64,000 nucleotides of DNA from Rhodococcus sp. 06-235-1A. GTDB lineage: Bacteria; Actinomycetota; Actinomycetes; Mycobacteriales; Mycobacteriaceae. Position numbers and translations under genes: made by a program. The notes beneath the pieces are model-generated. The model did no database searches, was not told the origin of the DNA, and saw only the letters and a program-made list of their open reading frames with translations. Shown here in pieces: positions 16,390 through 27,400 of this stretch (the first letter of the stretch is position 1; every line of letters starts with the position of its first letter). The stretch is taken from NCBI RefSeq assembly GCF_002258785.1, contig NZ_NOYI01000033.1, forward strand, positions 148,499 to 212,498. Reading direction: 5' to 3'.

Positions 16390-18069
16390 ATGCCCACTCA
16401 CTCCTTCCACGATCGGGAAACCACAGTGCACCCAGTGATCGAGCACAACGCTGACTTCGTACCGTTCGACGAGAGCCGAGCCCGGACATACCTCGACGCC
16501 GGACTCTGGCGCGAGACGACACTTCCCGACGTGTTCGCGTCGTGGGTACACCGGTTCGGCTCTCGCCGCGCGGTCGTCGACGAAACCGAGGAGCTGACGT
16601 ACGACGAGCTGTATTCGCGAGTACGGGCGACCGCAGCAGGCTTTGCCGACCGCGGTATCGGGCCGGGGGATCGAGTGGTGGTGCAACTACCCAATTCGGT
16701 GTCGTTCGCGGTTGTGCTGTTCGCGTTGCTCGAGTGCGGCGCGATTCCGGTGCTCACTCTCCCCGCGCATCGTCGACGCGAAATCGTCCATCTGGCAGCC
16801 ACATCGAAAGCAGTGGCGTACGTGATCGCGGAGCGGGATGGACACTTCGACTACCGAGCGCTCGCCGACGAGACAGTGGCGGCGGTGCCGAGCATTCGGG
16901 ACGTCTTCGTCGATGGTTCTTGCGGCTCGCACAGTCCGTTGTCCGACGTCGTCGGTGCGCCACGGGTTTTTCCGCGTGCGTCCCCTGCGGATATCGCAGT
17001 GCTGTTGGTATCCGGTGGAACGACAGGTCTGCCGAAGTTGATTCCGCGCACCCACAACGACTACGAGTACAACGCACGAGCGAGCGCCGAGGTCTGTGAA
17101 CTCACGGCCGAGGATGTCTGTCTCGCGGTTCTTCCTGCCGCGCACAACTTTCCGCTGGCGTGTCCGGGTCTGCTCGGTGCGCTCGGGGTCGGAGCGACGG
17201 TGGTCTTCTCCCGTACCCCCAGTCCCGACCAGGTGTTCGCGGTGATCGAGCGGCATCGGGTCACGGTCACTGCACTGGTTCCGACACTGACGCATCTGTG
17301 GTGCGAGGCGACGGACTGGGAAGAGGCGGACCTGTCCAGTCTGCGGTTGCTGCAGGTCGGGGGAGCCAAGCTGACACCCGAGATCGCCAAGCTCGTCGAA
17401 CCGTCGCTCGGGTGCCGGTTGCAGCAGGTGTTCGGGATGGCCGAGGGGCTCTTGAACTACACGCGGACCGACGACGCACCGGACCTGGTGATCGGCACCC
17501 AGGGGCGTCCCCTGTCCGAGCACGACGAGATCCGGATCGTCGACGCCGACGGTCACGACGTCCCGGCAGGACAGACGGGCGAGCTGCTCACCCGCGGCCC
17601 GTACACCATCAACGGCTACTACGCTGCAGCAGAGCACAATACGACGGCCATCACCCCCGACGGCTTCTATCGAAGCGGAGACCAGGTTCGACAGTTGCCG
17701 TCCGGACACCTGGTCGTCACCGGCCGGATCAAGGACGTCATCACCCGCAACGGTGAGAACGTCGCGGCCGACGAGCTGGAGGATCTCCTGCTCACCCATC
17801 CCGGAGTTGCCCGAGCCGCGGTGATCGGAGTGCCCGATCCTGCTGTGGGCGAAAGCATCTGCGCCGTGATCGTGCCCAACGGCAGCGCTCGGAACGACAG
17901 CGCTCCGAGCGTCGCCGACGTGCGAGCGTTCCTCACCGCTGCAGGCTGCGCGGGGTTCAAGCTGCCCGACCGGGTGGTGACACGACCGTCGCTTCCCGTC
18001 ACGGCAATCGGCAAAGTGGACAAGTCCATGCTCGTCGCGCAGTTCACCGAACGGCAGGCGACTCGATGA
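16390..18069 (+). CDS. Salicyl/2,3-dihydroxybenzoyl-AMP ligase (MbtA/YbtE/DhbE-like)
   Basis: 559 residues, a stand-alone aryl-acid adenylation enzyme. It should activate salicylate with ATP and load it on the ArCP of the preceding synthetase. Visible motifs are A3 LLVSGGTTGLPKLIPRTH, the aryl-pocket stretch LPAAHNFPLACPG (where DhbE-family enzymes carry the Asn that contacts the aryl hydroxyl), FGMAEGLLNYTR, the hinge GRIKDVI and the catalytic lysine region IGKVDKSML. Salicylate is preferred over 2,3-dihydroxybenzoate because an MbtI-like salicylate synthase lies in the cluster and no entA/entB-like gene is present. It is 6 bases from the NRPS gene upstream and overlaps the next NRPS gene by 4 bases. 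An internal GTG at 16426 is an alternative start. Confidence 0.9.
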   Translation: MPTHSFHDRETTVHPVIEHNADFVPFDESRARTYLDAGLWRETTLPDVFASWVHRFGSRRAVVDETEELTYDELYSRVRATAAGFADRGIGPGDRVVVQLPNSVSFAVVLFALLECGAIPVLTLPAHRRREIVHLAATSKAVAYVIAERDGHFDYRALADETVAAVPSIRDVFVDGSCGSHSPLSDVVGAPRVFPRASPADIAVLLVSGGTTGLPKLIPRTHNDYEYNARASAEVCELTAEDVCLAVLPAAHNFPLACPGLLGALGVGATVVFSRTPSPDQVFAVIERHRVTVTALVPTLTHLWCEATDWEEADLSSLRLLQVGGAKLTPEIAKLVEPSLGCRLQQVFGMAEGLLNYTRTDDAPDLVIGTQGRPLSEHDEIRIVDADGHDVPAGQTGELLTRGPYTINGYYAAAEHNTTAITPDGFYRSGDQVRQLPSGHLVVTGRIKDVITRNGENVAADELEDLLLTHPGVARAAVIGVPDPAVGESICAVIVPNGSARNDSAPSVADVRAFLTAAGCAGFKLPDRVVTRPSLPVTAIGKVDKSMLVAQFTERQATR

Positions 18070-21000
18070 AGCCCACGGATCTCGACGACATCAAGCGCCG
18101 GTTGCTGGCCGATCGTCTGCGGCGCACCAGGGGCGGTGCCACAGCCGAGGTCGAACACGGCCCTCTCGCCAATCTCGAATCGCCCGAATTCGATTCGCTG
18201 AAAGCACGATTCGGCTCAGTCGACGATGTATGGCCGTTATCTGCGCTACAGCTCGGGTTGGTCTATCAGGTAGGCGTGGATGCGGACGCCACCGAGCTCT
18301 ACACCGTTCGTACCGTGGTCGAGGTGAACCGGGTTCTGGACGGCGACAGGGTTCGCCGTGCTCTGCAGTCGGTGGTCGACTCCACGGCGGCGTTGCGGAC
18401 GGCGTTCGTCACTCCCGATGGTGGTACGCCGGTGCAAGTGGTGCTGTCGACGGCGCAGGCACCGTTGACGGTGGTGGACCTCGGTGGCTGTTCTACGAAC
18501 GAGATCGACGAGCAATGGAACCGAGTACTCGCCGACGACCGGCTCCTGTCGTTCGACATCGCTGCGCCTCCACTGTTCCGGGTCACGCTGGTGCACTTGC
18601 CCGACGGTGTCGACCGCCTGCTGACGACCTACTGGTTCGGGTGTTTCGACGGCGGCTCCTCGGCGTTGTTGGTCTCGCGTGTCCTGAAGCAGTACGACGG
18701 CGCGAGCCCGAACCTCGATCACGGCTACCGGGAGTATCTGCGTTGGTTGACCTCTCGCGACCGCGTCGAATCCGAGCAGGCATGGCAACGCTGGTTCGGC
18801 GATGTCGACACCCCCACACTGGTGGCCGATTCGGGTCAGGGCGGCGACGAGGCTCCTCGGCGCGTCGAACGCAGACTGTCGCGGGCGGTGTCCGGCCGAC
18901 TGGATTCGGTTGCGCGCGAGGCCGGTTCGACGCTCTTCACCGTGACGGCTGCCGCGTGGGCGAGCGTGCTGATGCGCGTGACCGGCCGGTCCGACGTGGT
19001 ATTCGGTACGGCAGTTGCCGGGCGACCGATGGAGGTGCCGGGCTCGGAGCGCGCTATCGGTGCGTTCATCAGTACCGTTCCGGTCAGGGTCGCGGCAGGC
19101 GGATTCGATACAGCCGCTGACATCGCATCGCGGGTGCAGGATCAGCGCCTGGATCTGATGCCGCACGACACGCTCGGCCTGGGCGGGATTCAGAAGGCCA
19201 TCGGTGCCGGTGCGCTGTTCGACACCCTGCTGGTGCTGCGCAACGCGGCCGGTCCTGCAGTCGACACCGGTGCTCCGTCGGAGCGGCAGGTGCGTCACAT
19301 CTCGACCGTCGACGGCTCGGAGTTCCCGGTGTCGATTGCCGTCGACCCGGGTAGCGAGCTGAACCTGTCGGTGACATACCTGCCGACGTCGGTGGACGAC
19401 GATCGCGCGTGGTACCTGCTCGACTCCTTCGAGAATGCTCTGGAAACCGTTGCCGAGCAATCCGATCTGCCGATATCGCAATGGCCTGCACCGGCGACCG
19501 AATCGATGAGCATCGCGGACAACGGTTTCGACGGCAGGCTCGAGCGGCTGCGCGATTCCACGATCGCCGAGTTGCTCGCCGAGCGCGCCGCTGCCGTCCC
19601 CGAGACGACCGCGCTGGTGTTCGGGTCCGAACGAGTGACGTTCGCAGACCTGGACGCGCGGGTCGATGCGTGCGCACGGGCACTCCTGCGCCGAGGTGCA
19701 GGTCCGGAACGCATCGTTGCGCTCGCGCTGCCCCGGTCGGTGGAGATGGTGGTGGCGCTGTTCGCGGTACTGCGCACCGGCTCGGCCTATCTGCCCCTCG
19801 AACTCGACTATCCGAGCGATCGCCTCGACCTGATGTTGGCCGACGCGCGGCCCACGATCCTGGTGACGACCACCGAGACGCAGTCCCGTGGACTGACGAC
19901 CGACGCCACCGAGATGATCGTCGACGATCCCCTTGTGGCTGCCGAATTGGCGGAACGCGTCGAGCCGTCGGAGTTCGACTCGGGTCCGTTCGCCCCCGGA
20001 ACACCCGGCCGCCTCGAGCACCCGGCCTACGTCATCTACACCTCGGGCTCGACCGGCACACCCAAAGGTGTCGTCACCCCGTATCGGGGCCTGACGAACA
20101 TGCAGATCAACCACCGTGACGAGATCTTCGTTCCCACCGTCGCCGCGGCCGGGGGTCGGACGCTGCGGATCGCGCACACCGTTTCGTTCTCCTTCGACAT
20201 GTCGTGGGAAGAGTTGTTGTGGCTCGTCGAAGGCCACGAAGTGCATGTCTGCGATGAGGAATTGCGCCGTGACGGTGAAGCATTGGCGCGATACTGCGAG
20301 CAGAACCTGATCGACGTGGTGAACGTGACGCCCACGTACGCCGGGCACCTGCTGGACCTGGGACTGCTGAACGAGCATGACGGACATCGGATTCCGCTGG
20401 TGCTCCTCGGCGGTGAGGCGGTACCCGATGGGTTGTGGCAGCAGCTCGGCGGTGTCGGCTACAACCTCTACGGACCTACCGAGTACACGATCAATGCGCT
20501 CGGTACCGGCGGGCGGCAGAGCGACACCCCGTCGATCGGCGCACCGATCCTCGGTACCCGCGCGTACGTTCTGGATCAGTGGCTGCGTCCCGTCCCCGTG
20601 GGATCTGTTGGTGAGCTGCACCTGTCGGGTGTGGGTCTGGCCCGCGGTTACCTGCATCGATACGCGCAGACGGCAACCAGTTTCGTCGCCGATCCCTGGT
20701 CGCCGGGCGAGCGGATGTACCGCACCGGCGATCTGGTGCGGATCAGGCCCGACGGCCTGTTCGACTATCTGGGCCGTGCCGACGACCAGGTCAAGATCCG
20801 CGGCTATCGCGTGGAGACCGCGGAAGTCGAGCGGGCAGTGGCGAACTGCGACGCGGTGGCAGGCGCGGTGGTGCGGGCAGTGGAGATCGGAGCGGGTACT
20901 CGGGCGCTCGCTGCGTACGTGGTCCCTCGGGATGCCGCTACGTCCGAGGACCATTCCGCGCTCTTCGGGTCCATTCGGGACCAGCTCGGCACCGTCCTGC

Positions 21001-21428
21001 CGGAGTACATGGTGCCCACGCTGTTCGCTGCGCTGGAACGCGTTCCGATGACGATCAACGGCAAGCTCGATGTACGGGCTCTGCCGGCCGTCGATGCCGC
21101 GGGCGGCGGCACGTTCGTGCCGCCGCGAACACCGGTGGAGACGATGTTGTGCGAGATCGTCGAGACGGTTCTCGGGGTCGGTCGGGTGGGTATCGACGAC
21201 GATTTCTTCGCCCTCGGCGGTGACAGCATCACCTCCCTCGCCGTGGCGTCGCGGGCGCGCAAGGCCTCGATACCGCTGGCACCACGTGAGGTGATGCGCA
21301 AGCGAACAGTGCGGATGTTCGGTGCGGAGCTCGTCTTCGACGAGACTGCCCGGCCTGCAGTCTCCGCCGCAGCGGTCACCGTGGATCTGTCCCAGGACGA
21401 GCTCGACGAATTCGAAAGCAGTATGTGA
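18066..21428 (+). CDS. NRPS, C*-A-PCP with degenerate condensation motif
   Basis: 1120 residues, starting in ATGA overlap with the ligase. The condensation domain (about 50-470) has lost its catalytic histidines: at the HHxxxDG position it reads W190-F-G-C-F-D195-G196. The adenylation domain (about 500-1000) is complete (IYTSGSTGTPKGVV, YRTGDLV, NGKLD). Its specificity residues, read by eye from SFDMSWEELLW, VVNVTPT and NLYGPTEYTIN, resemble the DMEN...IN pattern reported for N5-hydroxyornithine domains, which agrees with the hydroxylase gene at 34019. A carrier protein follows (S1054 in LGGDSITSL). The C-terminus ends in an acidic tail, SQDELDEFESSM, a possible docking segment. There is no thioesterase. 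Confidence 0.85.
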   Translation: MKPTDLDDIKRRLLADRLRRTRGGATAEVEHGPLANLESPEFDSLKARFGSVDDVWPLSALQLGLVYQVGVDADATELYTVRTVVEVNRVLDGDRVRRALQSVVDSTAALRTAFVTPDGGTPVQVVLSTAQAPLTVVDLGGCSTNEIDEQWNRVLADDRLLSFDIAAPPLFRVTLVHLPDGVDRLLTTYWFGCFDGGSSALLVSRVLKQYDGASPNLDHGYREYLRWLTSRDRVESEQAWQRWFGDVDTPTLVADSGQGGDEAPRRVERRLSRAVSGRLDSVAREAGSTLFTVTAAAWASVLMRVTGRSDVVFGTAVAGRPMEVPGSERAIGAFISTVPVRVAAGGFDTAADIASRVQDQRLDLMPHDTLGLGGIQKAIGAGALFDTLLVLRNAAGPAVDTGAPSERQVRHISTVDGSEFPVSIAVDPGSELNLSVTYLPTSVDDDRAWYLLDSFENALETVAEQSDLPISQWPAPATESMSIADNGFDGRLERLRDSTIAELLAERAAAVPETTALVFGSERVTFADLDARVDACARALLRRGAGPERIVALALPRSVEMVVALFAVLRTGSAYLPLELDYPSDRLDLMLADARPTILVTTTETQSRGLTTDATEMIVDDPLVAAELAERVEPSEFDSGPFAPGTPGRLEHPAYVIYTSGSTGTPKGVVTPYRGLTNMQINHRDEIFVPTVAAAGGRTLRIAHTVSFSFDMSWEELLWLVEGHEVHVCDEELRRDGEALARYCEQNLIDVVNVTPTYAGHLLDLGLLNEHDGHRIPLVLLGGEAVPDGLWQQLGGVGYNLYGPTEYTINALGTGGRQSDTPSIGAPILGTRAYVLDQWLRPVPVGSVGELHLSGVGLARGYLHRYAQTATSFVADPWSPGERMYRTGDLVRIRPDGLFDYLGRADDQVKIRGYRVETAEVERAVANCDAVAGAVVRAVEIGAGTRALAAYVVPRDAATSEDHSALFGSIRDQLGTVLPEYMVPTLFAALERVPMTINGKLDVRALPAVDAAGGGTFVPPRTPVETMLCEIVETVLGVGRVGIDDDFFALGGDSITSLAVASRARKASIPLAPREVMRKRTVRMFGAELVFDETARPAVSAAAVTVDLSQDELDEFESSM

Positions 21429-24400
21429 GTGACCGAGACGACGACCGATACCGCGGCCACTCCGCAATCCAAGATCGCGGCTGTCCTCCCGCTGACGGCG
21501 CTCCAGGTGGGAATGTACCTGCAGTCGAGTCTTGCTGCAGCGACACAGGATCCGTATCTCTCGCAGACAGTGCTCGACCTGTCCGCTCCGGTACGAATCG
21601 ATCGCCTCACTCGAGCTCTCGAGCATCTACTCGAGCGTCACCCGAACATCAAGGCGTTACTGCGCCAGCGTCGCAACGGTGATCTGGTGTGGGTGGTTCC
21701 GCGCGCATCGACACCGGAACCGACACCTGTCGGCGGAAATTGGGACGATCACCTGAGCCGCGACCGGTCCGCCGGATTCGCCTTCTTCGAAGAGCCGTTG
21801 ATCCGCTTCGCGTACTCCACCGATCCTCGCTCGCCGCGGGTGCTGATCACCTACCATCACGCCCTGATGGACGGATGGTCCGAGGCCATCTTCGTTCGTG
21901 AGTTGATCGCCCTCTACACATCGGGGGAGTCGGCTGCACTGGCTCCCGCTCCCGACTTTTCCGACTACCTGGCCTGGACGGCCGGTCAGGATCGTGACGC
22001 GGCACTGGCGCGCTGGTCGGACTATCTCGACGGCTTCGATTCTCCGACACTGATCGCCGACAGCGCACCGTCACAGGAGAATTCGTGCTCCCGTATCGAT
22101 CTCGACATCGACGAGGCGCTGGCGCGACGTGTCGCCGACTACGCGCGGAGCCGCGGCGTGACGACGAACGTGGTGGTACAGGTGGCCTGGGCGTCGATGC
22201 TGGCGGCTCGGACCGGAGCAGGCGACGTGGCGTTCGGAATGGCGGCATCCCTGAGGCCGTTCGATCTCGACGGGGCCGAGGCGATGGTCGGTCTGCTGCT
22301 CAACACCGTGCCCGTGCGGATTCGCTTCGATACCCCGTCATCCGTGGCCGACGTGGTCGATCGCCTGCAGGCAGACCACCTCGACCTGGAGGACCACCGG
22401 TTCCTCGGCCTGGCCGAGATCGCCGGAACCGTCGGCGGCGGTGAACTGTTCGACACGATCGTCGTCTATCAGAACTATCCGGCACTACCCTCCGAAGCAA
22501 ACGCGGCCGTCGACGAGGTCACGGTACTGGGTGCCCACATGAGTTTTCCGATGGCTCTGATCGTCGGGCCCGACCCCGCACTGTGGGCGTTCGTGCTGCA
22601 CGACGACGCAGCCGTCGATCATGGTTCGGCCACGGTGTGCGCCGAGACCTTCGTCGCGATGCTGGACCGGCTGACGAGCCGTCCGGACGTCGATGTGCCG
22701 CAGCTCCTCTCGGCACCCGATGGTCAGGGACACAGCGTCGGGCCGGACCGGCAGGTGTCGACGCTGGAGGCGGCCCTCGCCGACAGGTTCGCCCAGTCGA
22801 GCGAGGACATCGCGCTGGTGGTCGGCCGTGAGACGGTCACCTACACCGAACTGCGGACTCGGGTGGCCGAGGTGTCGAGCCGGCTGCGCAGCCGGGCTAT
22901 CGGCACCGAGAGCCGCGTCGCTATCGCTCTCGGCAGGGGCGTCGACATGGTGGCGGCGCTGCTGGCCACCATCGACGTGGGTGCGGTGTTCGTCCCCATC
23001 GACATTCGCTACCCGCGCGAGCGCATCGACCACGTGCTCGCAGACTCTCGCCACGACATTCTGTTGGTCGACGATGCCACCCCCACAGCGCTGACCGCCC
23101 TCGCGACCGCGACGAGAATCGATTCGAGTTCGGCGACCGGGGCGGAGGAAGGACCCTTCGCACGGACGATCCCGGGCGAGTGCGGGGCCTACCTGGTGTA
23201 CACCTCGGGTTCGACCGGTACGCCCAAGGGCGTGCTGGGAACCAGAAGCGCGCTGGCCAATCGCCTGCACTGGGCGACACAGCGCTGGGGCGGTCCCACG
23301 AGTCGGATTGCCAAGAGCTCGCTGTCGTTCATCGACGGAGCAACCGAACTGCTGACCGGAATTCTCGCGGGCCAGCGCCTGGTCCTGGCGCAGGATCACG
23401 AGTATGCCGATGCGAGTGCCTTGGTCGAGCTCGTCGCGCGATTCGGGGCCGAGCAGATCACCGCCGTCGGGTCGCTCGCCGCAGCATTGGCGACGACCTC
23501 GCCGCAGGAATGCTCTTCGCTGACCAGTTGGATCCTCAGCGGAGAGCCGTTGACCGGCAACACGATCGATGCGATCGGATGCGCCACGCCCGAGGCGTCG
23601 GTGCACAACTCCTACGGTTCCTCCGAGGTGGCGGGCGACGTTGCCGTGCACAGGGTCGCAGGCCACCCGGCCGTCATCGGAACGGCGGTGGACAACACGG
23701 TCCTCGGCGTGCTCGACGAGCAGCTGCGACCGCGGAGAACAGGGATCGGCGGTGAGGTCTACGTCTCGGGGGTGCAGCTCGCCCGCGGATATTTCGGTAG
23801 ACCGGCCGAGACCGCCGCACGGTTCGTCGCAGACCCGGGCGGGGACGGCGGCCGGATGTACCGCACCGGTGACCGCGCCCGCATACTCGACGACGGTGCC
23901 CTCGAATTCCTGGGACGTGCCGACCGGCAGGTCAAGGTCCGGGGCCATCGCGTCGAGCTGGGGGAGATCGAAAACCTCACTGTCGATATCGAATCCGTGG
24001 ATGCGTGCGCAGTGGTCGCGGTGACCGACGACGGGGGCGCAACCATGCTCGTCGCTCACGTGACCCCCGGCGATGTCGATGTCGCCGTGGTGCGCGACGT
24101 CCTGCGGCGCAGGGTGCCCGAGTATCTGGTGCCTGCGTTCTGGGTAGCGATCGACCGCTTACCGAGTACTCCGAACGGCAAGACGGACCTGGTGACTCTG
24201 ACGCAGCTCGGGATTCCCGAGAACGGACCGAGCCGGTCGCGAGCAGCTGCCACCGACGACGAGCGTTGTCTCGTCGACCTGTTCGCCGATGCGACTCGTG
24301 CGGGTGCCGACTCGATCGGGGTCGACGACGACTTCTTCGCCTTGGGCGGCGACAGCATCACCGCCATCACCATGGTTCATCACGCACGGGGTGCCGGATT

Positions 24401-27400
24401 GGTGATCACGACCGCCGACGTCTTCGAGTGCCGCACCGTCGCTGGACTGGTCGAACGAGCAAGACACACCGAAAGAAACAGCGCTGCAGCAGAACTGGAG
24501 AGCACTGCGCCGCTCCTGGACGAGCAGGACCTGACCGAGTTGCGCACACTCGGTATCGATACCGAGCTCGCACGTCCGGCGACTCCGCTGCAGCAAGGGC
24601 TGGCATTCCAGTCGGTCGCAGCAGGAGACGGACTGGAAGAAATCTATGTCATCGCCACCGAGTTCGAGGTACGAGGCGAGCTGCACGTCGGAAAACTCGA
24701 GGACGCGCTCGACGCACTGTTCGATCGTCACCCGGCTCTGCGCTCGCGTTTTCTCACCTTGAATTCCGGGACCACCGTCGCGGTCCGCGGCACGGAACGA
24801 GTACACGTGCGCAGGCACGCGGTCGACGATCCGGATTCGCCCTCGGCGCGCGCTCTGATCGACGAGGATCGACGCACCTTCGACATCGAGCACGGCCCCC
24901 TCGTGCGAGTTCTCCTGCTGGACTGCGGAGAACAGCTGCAGCGAGTGGTGCTGACGGTGCATCACCTTCTCGTCGACGGCTGGTCGATGGGGACCGTCGG
25001 CAGCGAGTTGTTCCTGCTCTACCGTGGCCGGGAGCTACCGGCTCCGGCGTCGTTCGACGATTATCTGCGATGGCTGTCGCGGCGAGACGGCTCGTCGATC
25101 GATGTGTGGCGTCGAGCGCTCGGTGCCGACGTGGTTCCGACCATCCTGGCCCCGACCGCGTCCCCGTCCGAGGAGCGATCCGAGGCCCGAGAAATCGAGA
25201 TGCGGTGGAATGTGCAGGACACTGCCCGCCTGACCGCCTCCGCTCGTCGTCGATCGGTGACCGCGAGCGAATTGATCAACGCGGCATGGGCCGTGGTGCT
25301 CTCGGCGTTCACCGATTCCGGATCGGTGGTGTTCGGATCCACGGTGTCGGGACGCCCGACCGACCTGGACTGCGTCGGCAACATGGTGGGGCTGTTCATC
25401 AACACCATCCCGGTGCGCGTCGACATCGGGCCCGACGCCACCGTGTCGTCGGTTCTCGCGGGACTCCGGAATTTCTCCGTCGCCGTGGCCGCACATCATC
25501 ACGTCGGTCTCGCAGAAGTACAGAAGGTCGTGGGAGGGGGAACGCTGTTCGACACCCTCGTGGTGTTCGAGAACTTCGCTGCCGCCGATACCTCCGGTGT
25601 CGATACCGAGAACTTCTCGGTCTCGGTCGCCGGGTTCCACACGGTGACGCACTACCCGCTGACGTTGACGGTGTTTCCGGGCGAAGAACTGCGGTTGGTG
25701 GTGGAATATCGAAGCGACGCAGTATCGGTCGAGCGTGCCCGTGCGGTGGCGTCGGCCATGACGGCGGTGCTTCGGACATTTACCGAGGCAGGGGATCCAT
25801 TCATTGCGTCGGTGCCCCTCGTGGACGAGGCAACGGCGCGCCGGTTCACCGGCGAGCAGGCCGGCATCGCACGCAGCTATCCGTCCGCGACGTTGGTCGA
25901 CCTCTTTTCCGAACAGGTGGCGCGGCAGCCGAATGCGATCGCCGTTCAGGACGCCGCCACGGCATTGACGTTTGCCGAATTGGACTGCCTGTCCAACAGA
26001 ACCGCACGGTGGCTCATCGGATCAGGCGTGGGTGCCGAGGACCTCGTGGCCGTCGTGGCCCCGCGCACAGTGATCACGATGGCGGCGATCCTCGGCGTGA
26101 TGAAGTCCGGGGCCGCATATCTGCCCATCGATCCGAACTGGCCGGCCGACCGCACCAGCCAGATTCTCGACGACGCACGGCCGGTGGTCACCGTCACCAC
26201 GGATTCCGTTGCATCGCTTGCTGCTTCGCCCGCTGATTCGGTAGGAATCACCGATGCCGAACGACGGGCACCGTTGCATCCCGACCACCCCGTGTATTCG
26301 ATCTACACCTCGGGCACGACAGGTGTGCCCAAGGGCGTTCTGGTCCCACACCGGGGCCTGACGAACCTGTACCACTCGCATCGCGAGAACGTGCACGAGC
26401 CGGCTGCCCGACGCGCGGGGAAGTCGACTCTGAACGTGGCGCACGCGTGGTCCATGGCCTTCGATGCGTCCTGGCAGCCACAGCTGTGGCTGTTCGGCGG
26501 CCACACACTGCATTTGATCGATCCCGAGACAGTTCTCGACCCGGTGGAACTGACTGCACGGTTGACTGCGCTGTCGGCAGACTTCATCGAGATCGTGCCG
26601 TCCTTGCTCGAGCAGATGATGAGATCGGGCTCGATCGACACACTCTCGACGGTCGGGGTCGGAGGGGAAGCGGTGTCTGCCGATCTGTGGAATCGGTTGC
26701 GGAGCAAGAAGACCCTTGCCGCCTACAACTTCTACGGGCCGACCGAAGCGACGGTCGATGCGGTGTACACCTCCACCGAACTGTCGAGTGATCCGGTGAT
26801 AGGCCGGCCGGTGACCAACATGCGGGCCTATGTGCTGGACAGAAGTCTCCGACTGCTGCCGCCCGGGGTGTTCGGCGAGCTGTACCTCGCCGGGCCCGGC
26901 GTCGTGCGGGGGTACCGGAATGCGCCGGGGCGCACGGCACATCGATTCGTTGCCGATCCCTTCACGGCAGACGGCACGCGGTTGTACCGGACCGGGGACC
27001 TCGTCGCGTGGACCGACAACGGCACACTGCGGTACGGGGGCCGTTCGGACGATCAGGTGAAAATTCGCGGTCACCGCGTCGAAGTGGGCGAGGTCGAGGT
27101 AAGGCTGCGCGAGTTCGACGCCGTGGCCGACGCGCGGGTGGTGGTGCGAGGAGCCGAGAACGGCAATGCCGTGCTCGCCGGCTATGTGGTGGCAGAACAA
27201 GGACATTCGCTGGATGCCAATGTCGTTCGTGCCCGCCTGCGCGGTCTGCTGCCGTCGTACATGGTGCCGGCGTCGCTCACCGTGCTCGATGCGTTTCCCG
27301 TCCTGCCGAACGGAAAGCTCGATGCTTCTGCGTTGCCCGAACCCGAGCTCGCGACGCGCTCCGGTCGTCCCCCGAACACCGATGCGGAGCGGCAGATCGC

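Noticed and set aside
18246..21626. 1126-residue open frame on the reverse strand opposite the 1120-residue NRPS gene
   Set aside because: It is antisense to clear A and PCP domains, is rich in Arg, His and Gln as expected for a shadow frame in G+C-rich DNA, and has no recognisable domain.
24005..26236. 743-residue forward open frame within the large NRPS gene
   Set aside because: It overlaps PCP1, C2 and A2 in another frame; arginine-rich composition marks it as a shadow.
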